From TK10-74A sp965217625 (GTDB lineage: Bacteria > Chloroflexota > Dehalococcoidia > Bin125), in the NCBI GenBank assembly GCA_965217625.1, contig OZ244557.1, forward strand, positions 1,426,001 through 1,490,000: a stretch of 64,000 nt of DNA. Reading direction: 5' to 3'. The position numbers and the translations under genes were made by a program. Under the pieces are notes generated by a model. The model saw only the letters and a list, made by a program, of their open reading frames with translations, did not search any database and had not been told where the DNA came from. This document shows, piece after piece, positions 8,634 to 17,420 of the stretch (the stretch's first letter is position 1; every line of letters starts with the position of its first letter).

Positions 8634-9503
8634 TTAGACATCGGCGTAGCGCTCGATGGTGTCCTTGAAGGCCAGCGCGTCGGCGGGGGAGCGCACGACG
8701 GCCCGCAGCCCCGCGCCCGCGGAGACCGGCACGGCCAGGCGGTGGACGCCGGCGGCGGCGAGCCGCGGGATCTCGTCCAGGTCATCGGGCAGGCTGGCGG
8801 TGATCTCCAGGGCGTCCGGGTCGCGGCCGTGCTGCTCGGCGGTGCGCCGGGCGAGGTCGATCATGTCGAGCGGCGCGCCGCGGGCGGGGAAGTAGCCGTC
8901 GCCCAGGCGGCCGGCGCGGCGCGCGGCGACCTTGGTGTCGCCGCCGACGACGATCGGCACGGATCCGTTGACCGGGCGCGGCCGGCAGTGGGCGTTGTCG
9001 AAGTGCACGAACTCGCCGTGGAACGTCGGCGCGTCCGACGACCAGAGCTCGCGCATGGCGGCGACGTACTCGTCGGCGCGGCGGCCGCGATCGGCGAACG
9101 GCGCGCCGATGGCGTCGAACTCCTCCTTCAGCCAGCCGACCCCGATGCCGAGCAGGACGCGTCCGCCCGAGAGGTGGTCGAGCGTCGCGACCTGCTTGGC
9201 CGTGATGACGGGATTGTGCTGCGGCAGGATGAGGATGGCGGTGCCCAGCTTGATGCGGGAGGTCGCGGAGGCCACGTAGGCGAGCCAGATCAGCGGGTCG
9301 GGCAGGATGAACTCGGCCTCCCGGCCGGGCATGCGACCGCCGGGCGCGTACGGGTAGACCGACTCGTAGCCGCCGGGCACGACGGTGTGCTCGATCGTCC
9401 AGGCGGAGTCGAAGCCCGCCTCCTCGGCCGCCTGCACCAACTCGACGGCTCGCGCGGGGTCGGTGTACGGACCGATGTTGCAGTAGCGCAGACCGAACTT
9501 CAT
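8634..9503 (-). CDS. LLM-class (F420-dependent-type) oxidoreductase
   Basis: The 289-residue protein is a luciferase-like TIM-barrel oxidoreductase. Family landmarks are the N-terminal FGLRYCNIGPY, EEAGFDSAWTIEH and GGRVLLGIGVGWLKEEFDA. The sequence fits the Rv2161c-like group that uses coenzyme F420 rather than FMN, although the cofactor cannot be proven here. Its ATG overlaps the RecQ stop codon by four bases (ATGA), indicating translational coupling. No F420 biosynthesis gene is in the window. The substrate is unknown. Confidence 0.85.
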   Translation of the reverse strand: MKFGLRYCNIGPYTDPARAVELVQAAEEAGFDSAWTIEHTVVPGGYESVYPYAPGGRMPGREAEFILPDPLIWLAYVASATSRIKLGTAILILPQHNPVITAKQVATLDHLSGGRVLLGIGVGWLKEEFDAIGAPFADRGRRADEYVAAMRELWSSDAPTFHGEFVHFDNAHCRPRPVNGSVPIVVGGDTKVAARRAGRLGDGYFPARGAPLDMIDLARRTAEQHGRDPDALEITASLPDDLDEIPRLAAAGVHRLAVPVSAGAGLRAVVRSPADALAFKDTIERYADV

Positions 9504-11305
9504 GGCCGGATTCCTCCTTCGGGTGGACCTTCGCGTGACGCGCTGCCCGGACGAGGCTTGGGCCGGGGCGCCTCTCGCATCAGCCTGAGCAGTTCCGCGC
9601 CGTATCGCTCGACCTTGGCGCGGCCCAGACCCCAGACCTCGACCAGGGCGGGGGCCGTGCGGGGGCGTCGCGCGACGATGTCGTACAGGGTCTTGTCGCC
9701 GAAGACGACGAAGGCGGGGACGCCGTCGGCCTGCGCCCGTTCCCGCCGCCAGGCGCGCAGCCGCTGGGCGAACGGATCGGCCGGGTCGCCGGCGGGCTGC
9801 GACTCCCCCTCGCGCCGCGCCCGATCGGAGCGCCGTCGTGGGGCGGGGGGCTTGCAGTTGTCGCAGTGGTCACAGGTCCGCGGCGACGCCTCGCCGAAGT
9901 ACTCCAAGATCAGGCGGCGACGACACTTGCGCGTCTCGGCGTACTCCACCATGCGCGCCAGCCGGGATTCCGCATCCTTGCGATGTGCGGCGATCGTGCG
10001 CGTGTCGATGGGGGCATCGGGATTCCGCGAGAGCAGGCGGAAGTCGGTGGGGGTGATGAGCCCCGTGGCGCGCAGGGCCTCAAGCGCGTTGTTGGTCCGG
10101 TCGTCGCTCGGGGGCTGATCGTCATTCCGACCTAATAGTTCGCGCCAGATCGTGCGCACTTGCCCATCGTCCGGGTGCGCCTCGTCGATGAACCACTGCT
10201 GCGCCTGGCGGTCGCGCTTGCCGTAGAGCAGGACGCAAGAGGCCGGGTTCCCGTCGCGCCCGGCGCGGCCCACCTCCTGGTAGTACGACTCCAGCCGCCC
10301 CGGCATGTTGAAGTGGATCACGAAGCGCACGTCGGGCTTGTCCACCCCCATGCCGAAGGCGGTCGTCGCGACGATCACCGGCGTGTCTCCGCGGTCGAAG
10401 CGCCCCTGGACGGCGGAGCGGAGGTCGCTGCCCAGCTTCGCATGGTAGGCCTCGGCCGCGACGCCCGCCTCGCGCAGCCGCGCGGCCAGCTCCTCGGTGC
10501 GCAGGCGCGTGCGGACGTAGATGATGCCGGACCCCTCGGGGTGCGCCTGGACGATCGCGACCGCTCGCTCGATGCGGTTGTGGATCCGCGGGTGCAGCTC
10601 GACGGACAGCTCGAGGTTGGGCCGGTCGAACGACGTCACCACCTCATGCACGGCGCCGTCGATGCCGAGCCGCACGGCGATGTCCTTGCGGACGCGGGCG
10701 TCGGCGGTGGCGGTGAGCGCGAGCACGCGGGGATTGCCGAGTTGCTTCCGCAACTCCCCGAGCAGCAGGTAGTCGGGGCGGAAGTCGTGCCCCCACTGCG
10801 AGATGCAGTGCGCCTCGTCGATGGCGAGCAGATTGACGCCGTGCCGTCGCAGGCCCTCGATCAGCTTCGAGTTGCGCAGCCCCTCGGGCGCGACGTACAG
10901 CAGCGGCAACTCGCCGCGCACGAAGGCCAGATAGCGGGCGTTCTTCTCGGCGCGGCCGACCGACGAGTTGATGAACGCCGCCTCGACGTTGGAGCGGCCC
11001 AGGTTCGTGACCTGGTCGCGCATCAGGGCGATCAGCGGCGAGACGACCAGCGTGCGCCCGACCTCAAGGGCCGGCAGGACGAAGCAGGCGCTCTTGCCGC
11101 TGCCCGTCGGCATGACGCCGACGACGTCGCCCTGCGCCAGTGCTTCGAGCACCTCGGCCTGGCCGTCGCGCAGGTCCGGGTAGCCGAAGACGTCCCGCAA
11201 GCGCGCGCGGTAGGGATCAAGGCTGGCCGGGAACGCGACCGGAGTCGTTGGCACGTGTGGGTCCACCCCCTGCGGAGGGTACCGGCGCGCAGCGGCTGGG
11301 GGCAC
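9500..11305 (-). CDS. recQ: ATP-dependent DNA helicase RecQ
   Basis: The protein (up to 601 residues) is a RecQ helicase that unwinds DNA 3' to 5' in recombination and repair. It has the Walker A motif TGSGKS, the DEAH box (AIDEAHCISQWGHDFRP), a helicase C-terminal domain (GRAGRDG), a four-cysteine zinc site in the RQC region (C-R-R-R ... CDHCDNC), and an HRDC domain near the C terminus. The first possible start is a GTG at 11305, directly abutting the stop of the dehydrogenase gene. A GTG at 11254, preceded by AGGGGG, begins closer to the conserved region and may be the true start. It is an unusual member of an otherwise metabolic gene set. Confidence 0.93.
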   Translation of the reverse strand: MPPAAARRYPPQGVDPHVPTTPVAFPASLDPYRARLRDVFGYPDLRDGQAEVLEALAQGDVVGVMPTGSGKSACFVLPALEVGRTLVVSPLIALMRDQVTNLGRSNVEAAFINSSVGRAEKNARYLAFVRGELPLLYVAPEGLRNSKLIEGLRRHGVNLLAIDEAHCISQWGHDFRPDYLLLGELRKQLGNPRVLALTATADARVRKDIAVRLGIDGAVHEVVTSFDRPNLELSVELHPRIHNRIERAVAIVQAHPEGSGIIYVRTRLRTEELAARLREAGVAAEAYHAKLGSDLRSAVQGRFDRGDTPVIVATTAFGMGVDKPDVRFVIHFNMPGRLESYYQEVGRAGRDGNPASCVLLYGKRDRQAQQWFIDEAHPDDGQVRTIWRELLGRNDDQPPSDDRTNNALEALRATGLITPTDFRLLSRNPDAPIDTRTIAAHRKDAESRLARMVEYAETRKCRRRLILEYFGEASPRTCDHCDNCKPPAPRRRSDRARREGESQPAGDPADPFAQRLRAWRRERAQADGVPAFVVFGDKTLYDIVARRPRTAPALVEVWGLGRAKVERYGAELLRLMREAPRPKPRPGSASREGPPEGGIRP

Positions 11306-12307
11306 TCACCGCACGCGGATCTCCTGGGGCAGCGGATCGCCGCGCAGCCAGCACTCGAGGTTGGCGAGGAAGATCAGGCGGGCGCGCTCGGGGTTGCCCT
11401 GCCCCACCCAGGAGCTGTGCGGCGTCAGGATCACGTTGGGCAGATCCCACAGCAGCGACGCCGGATCCAGCGGCTCCTGCGCGACCACGTCGAGGTACGC
11501 GCCCGCCAGCGCGCCCGACCGCAGGGCCTCGATCAGCGCAGGCTCGTCGACGATCCTGCCGCGCGCGATGTTGATCAGGTGCGCGTGGGGCGGCAGCAGG
11601 GCGAGCCGCGCGGCCGAGATGGCGCCCTCGGTCTGCGGCGTCCTCGGCGCCGCGACCACCAGCCAGTCGGCCCGCGGCAGGACGCTGTCGAAGTCGCGCG
11701 GGTGGACCAACTCATCGACGGCGTCCTGCGCGGTGCGGGGGCTGCGCCGCACGCCGATGACGTGCAGACCGAAGGCGCGCGCGAGCCGCGCGACCTCGCC
11801 GCCGATCGCGCCCAGCCCGTAGACGACCAGAGTCTGCGTGCTGAGCTCGGGCGGCCTGCGGTCGAGCGGGAGCCGCTCCCAGCGGTGCTCGCGCTGCTGG
11901 GCGGCGAAGTGCGGGAAGCGGCGCGCCAGGGCCAGCAGCCCCGCCATGACGCTGTGCGCGATGGGCTCCGCCGCCGCACCCGGCGAGTTCGACAGGCGCA
12001 CGCCGCGCGCCAGCATCGCGGCGAAGCGCGGGTTGTCGGTCCCGGCCCAGCCCAGGTGCGCCCAGCGCAGGTTCGGCGCGCGGTCCAGCGTGTCGAGGAA
12101 ACGCCACACCTGTTGTACCCCCAGGTCGTACAGATCCGGCGAGGCGTAGGCCAGCTCGACCTCGGCCAGCACGGCCGCCGCCGGCGGCGGCGCGTCGTCG
12201 ACGGGGAAGATCAGCGGGGTGATCGGCGCGCCGGTCCGCGCGGCGATGGCGCGCAGGTCGCCGTCGCACTGGCGGGCGAGGCGGGCGGTGATGAGGAGTC
12301 CGGGCAT
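11306..12307 (-). CDS. D-isomer-specific 2-hydroxyacid dehydrogenase
   Basis: The 333-residue protein is an NAD(P)-dependent 2-hydroxyacid dehydrogenase. The nucleotide-binding motif is GLGAIG (164-169) and the catalytic triad is Arg249 (NIARGR), Glu278 (AQEPL) and His297 (TPHSS). The N-terminal substrate domain diverges from glyoxylate, phosphoglycerate and lactate dehydrogenases, so the acid is not identified. It is the first gene of the minus-strand set followed by recQ and the LLM oxidoreductase, and is divergent from the Gfo/Idh gene 99 bp away. Confidence 0.9.
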   Translation of the reverse strand: MPGLLITARLARQCDGDLRAIAARTGAPITPLIFPVDDAPPPAAAVLAEVELAYASPDLYDLGVQQVWRFLDTLDRAPNLRWAHLGWAGTDNPRFAAMLARGVRLSNSPGAAAEPIAHSVMAGLLALARRFPHFAAQQREHRWERLPLDRRPPELSTQTLVVYGLGAIGGEVARLARAFGLHVIGVRRSPRTAQDAVDELVHPRDFDSVLPRADWLVVAAPRTPQTEGAISAARLALLPPHAHLINIARGRIVDEPALIEALRSGALAGAYLDVVAQEPLDPASLLWDLPNVILTPHSSWVGQGNPERARLIFLANLECWLRGDPLPQEIRVR

Positions 12308-12406
12308 GGCCCATCCTTCGTGCCGGACGGTCGGGGAACGATGTGGCCCAACCGCACCGCCATGCTAGCTTCGCACCGGCCCAACGGCCGAGAGTTGGAG
12401 GCACGC

Positions 12407-13489
12407 GTGACGCAATTACGAGTGGGGATTCTGGGCACCGGCCCCCATGCCACGAACACCGTCCTGCCGGCGTTTCGCGCCCAGGGCTGGGACGTGGGCG
12501 CCCTCTGCAGCATCGAGCCCGATCTCCCCGACCTGGCCGCCCGCCTCGGCATCCCCGTCGCGACCGCGGATTACCGCGCGCTCGTCGATCGCGACGACCT
12601 GGACGCCGTCGCGATCGTGACTCCCACCTCGACGCACCGCGAGATCCTGCTCGCGGCCGTCGCCGCCGGGAAGCACGTCCTCTGCGAGAAGCCGCTGGCG
12701 ATGAACCTGCACGACGGGCGCGACATGCAGGCCGCGGCGGAGGCCGCCGGCGTCACCGCCATGATCGACTTCGAGTTTCGCTTCACTCCGGCGCGCCTGC
12801 ACGTCCGGCAGCTCCTCGCCGACGGCTACGTCGGCGACCTGCGCCACGCGAACATCGATCTCCTGACCGAGAGTGCATCCATCGGCCCCCACCACAACTT
12901 CACTTGGCACGACCAAGTGGCCCTGGGCGGCGGCACGCTCAATGAGCACGGCTCCCACTACATCGATATGGTGCGCCAGTGGTTCGGGGAGATCCGCGAG
13001 GTCAGCGCCGACATCCGCACCTTCATCCCCGATCGCATCGACCCCGCGAGCGGGGCGACCGTGCAGTCCGACACCGACGACTTCTGGACGTGCACCATGA
13101 CGCTGGCCGGCGGTGGACTCGTCACCCTGACGCAGTCCTGGGCCAGCGGGGTCAGCCACCCAATCCGCGTCGTCATCGCCGGCACGGACGGCGCACTCTT
13201 GGTCACGCAAAAGGACTCGATGCTCTCCGACCCGCCGGTCCTCGGCGGCAAGACCGACGCCGAGCAGTTCGACGAACTCCCCCGCCCCGCCTCCCTGCCA
13301 CCCCTGGAAGACGCGCCCGCCTGGCGGGTGGCCGTCCTCCAGCGCCTCCTCCGCGAGTTTGAGCGCGGCATCCGCGATGGCGGGTCGCCCGCGCCGAACC
13401 TCGAGGACGGGCTGCGCTGTCAGGCCGTCCTCGATGCCGTGCGCGAGTCGGCGCGGGAGGGGCGGCGGGTGGCGGTGCCGCCGCTCTGA
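12407..13489 (+). CDS. Gfo/Idh/MocA family oxidoreductase
   Basis: The 360-residue protein has the N-terminal Rossmann motif GILGTGPHA (7-15) and the family signature CEKPLAMN with EKP at 94-96. A C-terminal catalytic segment, GGTLNEHGSHYIDM, supplies the usual His. The GTG start at 12407 is preceded by GGAGG at good spacing and gives the conserved N terminus; the open frame upstream is not gene-like. Members oxidise or reduce sugars, inositols and related polyols with NAD(P). It faces the metallo-hydrolase gene, converging 12 bp downstream. Confidence 0.9.
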   Translation: MTQLRVGILGTGPHATNTVLPAFRAQGWDVGALCSIEPDLPDLAARLGIPVATADYRALVDRDDLDAVAIVTPTSTHREILLAAVAAGKHVLCEKPLAMNLHDGRDMQAAAEAAGVTAMIDFEFRFTPARLHVRQLLADGYVGDLRHANIDLLTESASIGPHHNFTWHDQVALGGGTLNEHGSHYIDMVRQWFGEIREVSADIRTFIPDRIDPASGATVQSDTDDFWTCTMTLAGGGLVTLTQSWASGVSHPIRVVIAGTDGALLVTQKDSMLSDPPVLGGKTDAEQFDELPRPASLPPLEDAPAWRVAVLQRLLREFERGIRDGGSPAPNLEDGLRCQAVLDAVRESAREGRRVAVPPL

Positions 13490-13501
13490 CGGGCGCGCCC
13501 G

Positions 13502-14416
13502 CTACTCGAAGACCACGTAGCCGCTGCCGTACGACAATTCCACGAGGCGGCTGCGCGGCGCCACCCGCGCCAACTCCCGCTTGACCGGGGCCAGCGCGTC
13601 GGCGTTCGTCATGTCGCGGGTGAACGGCGGCATCCAGTCGTCGTGGTGGCCCAGCGTCAGCCGCGGCGGCCGCAGGATCGACGCCATGCGCCCCACGAAC
13701 TGCGCCAGCGACCCCTGAATCGGCTCCCCGTCGACGTTGCCGCGGCCCGCCATCGCCACGATCGCGAAGTCGGGCCGCAGGTCCCGCAGCACCCCGGTCC
13801 AGCCGCCGGAGGTGTCGTGGAAGAAGATGCTGCCGTACGGCGTCTCGATCAGGTACGCGAGCGCCCCCCCATCGCGGTCGCTGCCGATGGTGCTCGCGCG
13901 GTGGTCCGCCATCTGCTGCACCGCCGCCGGGTCGGGATCCGGGCCGCGTTCGCCGCTGTCGGCCCGCGACGCGCCGGGATCCCAGCGTTCGTCCTCGCAG
14001 AGGCCGTAGTGGCCGAGGACCACTTCGCCCGGATCCGAGGAGCCGCCCACCCAGATGCAGGAGTGGAGCCCCGGGAACACCTCCACGCTGACCCCGTCCG
14101 CCAGGCGGTGGCGCTCGCCCCCTTGCGAGGGCAGCAACTGCGCCTCCGGCACGCCCGCGTCCCGCAGCACCCGCGCGGTCTCGTTGGAGCCGATGACGCG
14201 CGCGCCCGTGTTCAGCGCGATCGTCTCCGCGCCGGCGATGTGATCGAAGTGCGCGTGCCCGACCAGCACGTAGTCGGCCCGATCGACCTCCGCCGCCGAC
14301 AAGCCCACCGGCGGCGCCAGCGGCACGCGATCGATGTAGGCGTCGAGGAACACCACCAGGTCGTCGATGGTCAGACGGAACGTGGCGCAGCCGATCCAGT
14401 CGAGCGTGACGGGCAT
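13502..14416 (-). CDS. MBL-fold metallo-hydrolase
   Basis: The 304-residue protein has the metallo-beta-lactamase metal motif HAHFDH (His54, His56, Asp58, His59) and a downstream GHHDDW that probably supplies another ligand. It resembles the UlaG/L-ascorbate-6-phosphate lactonase-like branch. The ATG at 14416 begins the conserved MPVTLDWIG terminus. It is the last gene of the importer operon that begins with the binding protein at 21108. A lactone or ester made by the preceding dehydrogenase is a plausible substrate, by context only. Confidence 0.85.
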   Translation of the reverse strand: MPVTLDWIGCATFRLTIDDLVVFLDAYIDRVPLAPPVGLSAAEVDRADYVLVGHAHFDHIAGAETIALNTGARVIGSNETARVLRDAGVPEAQLLPSQGGERHRLADGVSVEVFPGLHSCIWVGGSSDPGEVVLGHYGLCEDERWDPGASRADSGERGPDPDPAAVQQMADHRASTIGSDRDGGALAYLIETPYGSIFFHDTSGGWTGVLRDLRPDFAIVAMAGRGNVDGEPIQGSLAQFVGRMASILRPPRLTLGHHDDWMPPFTRDMTNADALAPVKRELARVAPRSRLVELSYGSGYVVFE

Positions 14417-14451
14417 GCGACGCCCTCCGTTCTGCGGGCCAGCCTGGGGCG

Positions 14452-15591
14452 CTACCCGTCCTGCGTGAACACGACCCCGAGCATGGAGTCGGGATCCTCC
14501 AACGCTTGGGTGATGCCCTCGTCCACGTCGGCGAAGGGGATGCGGTGGGTGATCAGCGTGTCGATGTCGAGCTTGCCCTCCGCGATCAGCCGCATGCACA
14601 GCTCCAGGTTGGTGGTGGTGGTCCAGCGCACCAGGACCGGCGGGTAGGCGGCGCCGGATTCCCACGCCGCGTCGTGAAAGCCGGGCCCGGTCCGCATCGC
14701 GCTGCGAATGTCGATATTCGTCTCTCCGGCCGCGCCCTGGTCGCTGTAGCTGAATTGCGCCAGTCCCACCACAACGATGGTGCCCATCCGATGCCCGTCG
14801 GGCGTCCGCTTCATGCACTGGACGAGGCTCTGCACGGCCTTGCCCGCTTCGCCCCCGAACGCGATCACGCCGCCGTCGAGGCCGTACCCGCCGGTGAACT
14901 CGCGCGTCCGGGCGACGGGATCCTCCGGGCCGACCGTCACCGCCGCGTCGATGCCCCACTTGCGCGCGATCTCCGTTCGGAAGGGCACCGTGTCCCAGCC
15001 GATCACGCGATTCCCCGCCAGCATGTGCAGCTGCGCCGTGAGCTGCCCCACGACGCCCAGCCCCACCACGGCGTATGTTTCCCCGAAGTTGAGGTCCGCC
15101 CGACGCAGCGCCTGCAGCGCCGTGCCCATCAACATCCCGTACGACCCCTCCGCGTAGCTCACTTGCTCGGGCAGATGGACCGCGAGATTGTGCGGCACGA
15201 CCGCGGTATCGGTGTGCGCGGCGTTGCGCCGGGGCTGTCCGGCGGACCGGACGGCATCCCCCCCGCCGATGCACGCGACCCGGTCGCCCGGCCGGAAGCG
15301 CGTCACGCCTTCGCCGATCGCGATCACGATGCCGGCGTTCGAGTAGCCGCCATAGGCACGCGGTTCACTGGCGGCGTGCGGGGACCTGTCGTGCTCCGCC
15401 AGGCTGCGCCATCCGCCCATCACCTCGCGCTGGTCGCGGCCCCAACTGAACTCGCTGCCGGGACTGACCGACGACGCCCGCACATCGACGGCGATGGCGC
15501 CGGGCCGCAACTCCGGGACGTCCTGTTCGATCAGCCGGATATGGCCGTCGTCGAACCAGGCGGCGACGGTTCTCTTCTTCGGCAATGCCAT
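14452..15591 (-). CDS. Zinc-binding medium-chain dehydrogenase
   Basis: The 379-residue protein is an MDR-family oxidoreductase with a GroES-like N-terminal domain and a Rossmann domain (VVGLGVVGQL). The usual catalytic cysteine position near ASSVSPGSEFSW lacks Cys, and the segment resembles dehydrogenases that do not bind the classical catalytic zinc. Its ATG at 15591 overlaps the stop codon of the decarboxylase-like gene (ATGA), so the two are translationally coupled. It should act on a product of the imported substrate, whose identity is unknown. Confidence 0.82.
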   Translation of the reverse strand: MALPKKRTVAAWFDDGHIRLIEQDVPELRPGAIAVDVRASSVSPGSEFSWGRDQREVMGGWRSLAEHDRSPHAASEPRAYGGYSNAGIVIAIGEGVTRFRPGDRVACIGGGDAVRSAGQPRRNAAHTDTAVVPHNLAVHLPEQVSYAEGSYGMLMGTALQALRRADLNFGETYAVVGLGVVGQLTAQLHMLAGNRVIGWDTVPFRTEIARKWGIDAAVTVGPEDPVARTREFTGGYGLDGGVIAFGGEAGKAVQSLVQCMKRTPDGHRMGTIVVVGLAQFSYSDQGAAGETNIDIRSAMRTGPGFHDAAWESGAAYPPVLVRWTTTTNLELCMRLIAEGKLDIDTLITHRIPFADVDEGITQALEDPDSMLGVVFTQDG

Positions 15592-16478
15592 CAGGAACCG
15601 ATCTTCTGCCAGACGGACTCGCCGTGGCCCGTCGGCGCGACGCGCTGGAAGACGCCGGGCGTCTCCGAGCCGGCCGGCACGAGCCCCGCCCAGGGATCGT
15701 CGGGGGAGAAGTGGGCCTTGACGGTCCCGGCCGCCCACTCCACGGTCTGCAGCTGCGTGCCCCGGCCGAAGCCATGGATCGGGACGATCCCGCTCTTGCC
15801 GATATGTGGCTGCAGCATGCCCAACTCGTTGATCGACCCGATGCGATCGCGCAGCGCCGGCTCGTCCGCGACGGATCCGGGCGTCAGCTCGAGGGAGAAG
15901 CGCACGGCCCCCTCGTAGATCACCTCCGCGCGATCGCGCGCGATGGTCATCTCATCGGAGATGTACTTCGGCAGCCCCCAGGCGAGGCCGATGTACGCGG
16001 TCAGCACGTTCGCGACCGGCATGCTGGCGACGACCCAGAGGTCGGCGCCGTTATCGGGACGCGTCGCCTTGACCAGCACCCAGCCCTCGGGATACCGGAT
16101 CGCGGGGTTGCCGGAGTTGAAGTCGACCAGCGCCAGGGCGACCTCGGGCGTCGCCGGCATCCGCAGCGGATCGGGAATGTACGACCGGTACAGGTCCAGA
16201 TCCGGCGGCTCGACGACCGTGTAGATGCCCGACGTACCGGCCCCGCTCGTGATCTGCTCCGCCGACATGGGCGCGCTCGGGACGACCATCTCCCGCCGCG
16301 ACGCATCCGCGACGAATCGCTGCAGCCGCGCCACGCGGAAGCGGCCGTCGACCAACCGGTCGACTTCCGACTTGACTGTGGACGTCGGGCCGGCGGAGGC
16401 GTACCGCGGCGGAACGGCCTTGTCCTGGGGCACCGCGACCTGCGTCGCGATGTGCTGGGATCGTGTTGTCGTCACCAT
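15591..16478 (-). CDS. Acetoacetate decarboxylase-like protein
   Basis: The 295-residue protein resembles the acetoacetate decarboxylase superfamily: DLDLYRSYIPDPL near the middle, and AYIGLAWGLPKYISDE, which matches the family's WGLPK segment. I cannot assign the Schiff-base lysine with certainty, so decarboxylase activity is not established. Some family members are aldolase-dehydratases or lyases. It sits between the DppC-type permease (48 bp gap) and the dehydrogenase (4-bp overlap) in one operon, suggesting it acts early on an imported keto acid. Confidence 0.65.
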   Translation of the reverse strand: MVTTTRSQHIATQVAVPQDKAVPPRYASAGPTSTVKSEVDRLVDGRFRVARLQRFVADASRREMVVPSAPMSAEQITSGAGTSGIYTVVEPPDLDLYRSYIPDPLRMPATPEVALALVDFNSGNPAIRYPEGWVLVKATRPDNGADLWVVASMPVANVLTAYIGLAWGLPKYISDEMTIARDRAEVIYEGAVRFSLELTPGSVADEPALRDRIGSINELGMLQPHIGKSGIVPIHGFGRGTQLQTVEWAAGTVKAHFSPDDPWAGLVPAGSETPGVFQRVAPTGHGESVWQKIGS

Positions 16479-16526
16479 GTCCTGAATTCCTTTCGTCTCC
16501 AGATCTTCGATGAGCCAAATGATAGA

Positions 16527-17420
16527 TCAGCGCACGTTGCGCAGCTGCGGATCGAGGGCGTCGCGCACCCAGTCGCCCATCATCATGGCGGTCAGCGCGA
16601 TCATCACGATGGCGATGCCCGGGATCCAGATCAGCCACGAGGCGATCGGCATGAAGTTGCGCCCCTCCGAGATCATGATGCCCCAGGAGGGGGTCCCGGC
16701 CTCGACCCCGACGTTGAGGAAGCTCAGCCCCGCCTCGAACAGGATCACGGTGGCGACCTCCATCGTCATCAGGATGACGACGACGTTGATCAGGTTGGGC
16801 AGCACGTGACGGGCGAGCACGCGCCGGTCCCGCGCCCCGATCGCGCGCGCGGCGAGGACGAACTCCCGCTCGCGCAGGGAGAGGACGTCGGCCCGCACCA
16901 GGCGCGCGTAGCCGGCCCAGGTCCAGAGCGTGATGATGAGGATCACGTTGCGCAGGCTGGGGCCCCAGACGGCGGCGACGAGGACGGCGAAGAGCAGCGC
17001 CGGGAAGGCCAGCTGCATGTCCACGAGCCGCATCAGCACCCGGTCGGTCCAGCCCAGCCGCCAGCCGGCCAGCAGGCCGAACAGCGTGCCGACGGCGGCC
17101 GCCGCGGGGACCGCGATCACGACGACGGTCAGGGAAATGCGGGCGCCGAACATCGTGCGGGAGAGGATGTCGCGGCCCAGCTGGTCGGTGCCCAGGACGT
17201 GATCCCACGTGCCGCCGTCGAAGGCGGGCGGGATCAGGCGGTCCGGCAGCACGATCTCCTCCGGGTCGTAGGCGGAGAGCAGGTCGGCGAAGATCGCCGC
17301 GACGAGGAACAGCGTCACGACGAGCAGGGAGGGGAAGAGCACCGCCAGCCGCTTCCAGTTGCGTGGGCGCCGCCGGATGGTGGGCTCCAGGACCGGGACC
17401 GGGACTTCCTGTGCGGTCAT
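16527..17420 (-). CDS. ABC transporter permease, DppC/OppC type
   Basis: The 297-residue membrane protein has an N-terminal transmembrane segment (VLFPSLLVVTLFLVAAIFA), the family motif HVLGTDQLGRDILSR, and a C-terminal BPD permease domain with the ATPase-contact loop AARAIGARDRRVLARH. It pairs with the upstream DppB-type permease, with which it overlaps by one base (TGATG). Together they form the channel for the binding protein at 18811-21108. No ATPase gene accompanies them. Confidence 0.92.
   Translation of the reverse strand: MTAQEVPVPVLEPTIRRRPRNWKRLAVLFPSLLVVTLFLVAAIFADLLSAYDPEEIVLPDRLIPPAFDGGTWDHVLGTDQLGRDILSRTMFGARISLTVVVIAVPAAAAVGTLFGLLAGWRLGWTDRVLMRLVDMQLAFPALLFAVLVAAVWGPSLRNVILIITLWTWAGYARLVRADVLSLREREFVLAARAIGARDRRVLARHVLPNLINVVVILMTMEVATVILFEAGLSFLNVGVEAGTPSWGIMISEGRNFMPIASWLIWIPGIAIVMIALTAMMMGDWVRDALDPQLRNVR

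Noticed and set aside
10160..12406. Upstream extension of the Gfo/Idh frame by 749 codons
   Set aside because: The extension is antisense to recQ and the 2-hydroxyacid dehydrogenase; the real gene starts at GTG 12407 with a good ribosome-binding site.
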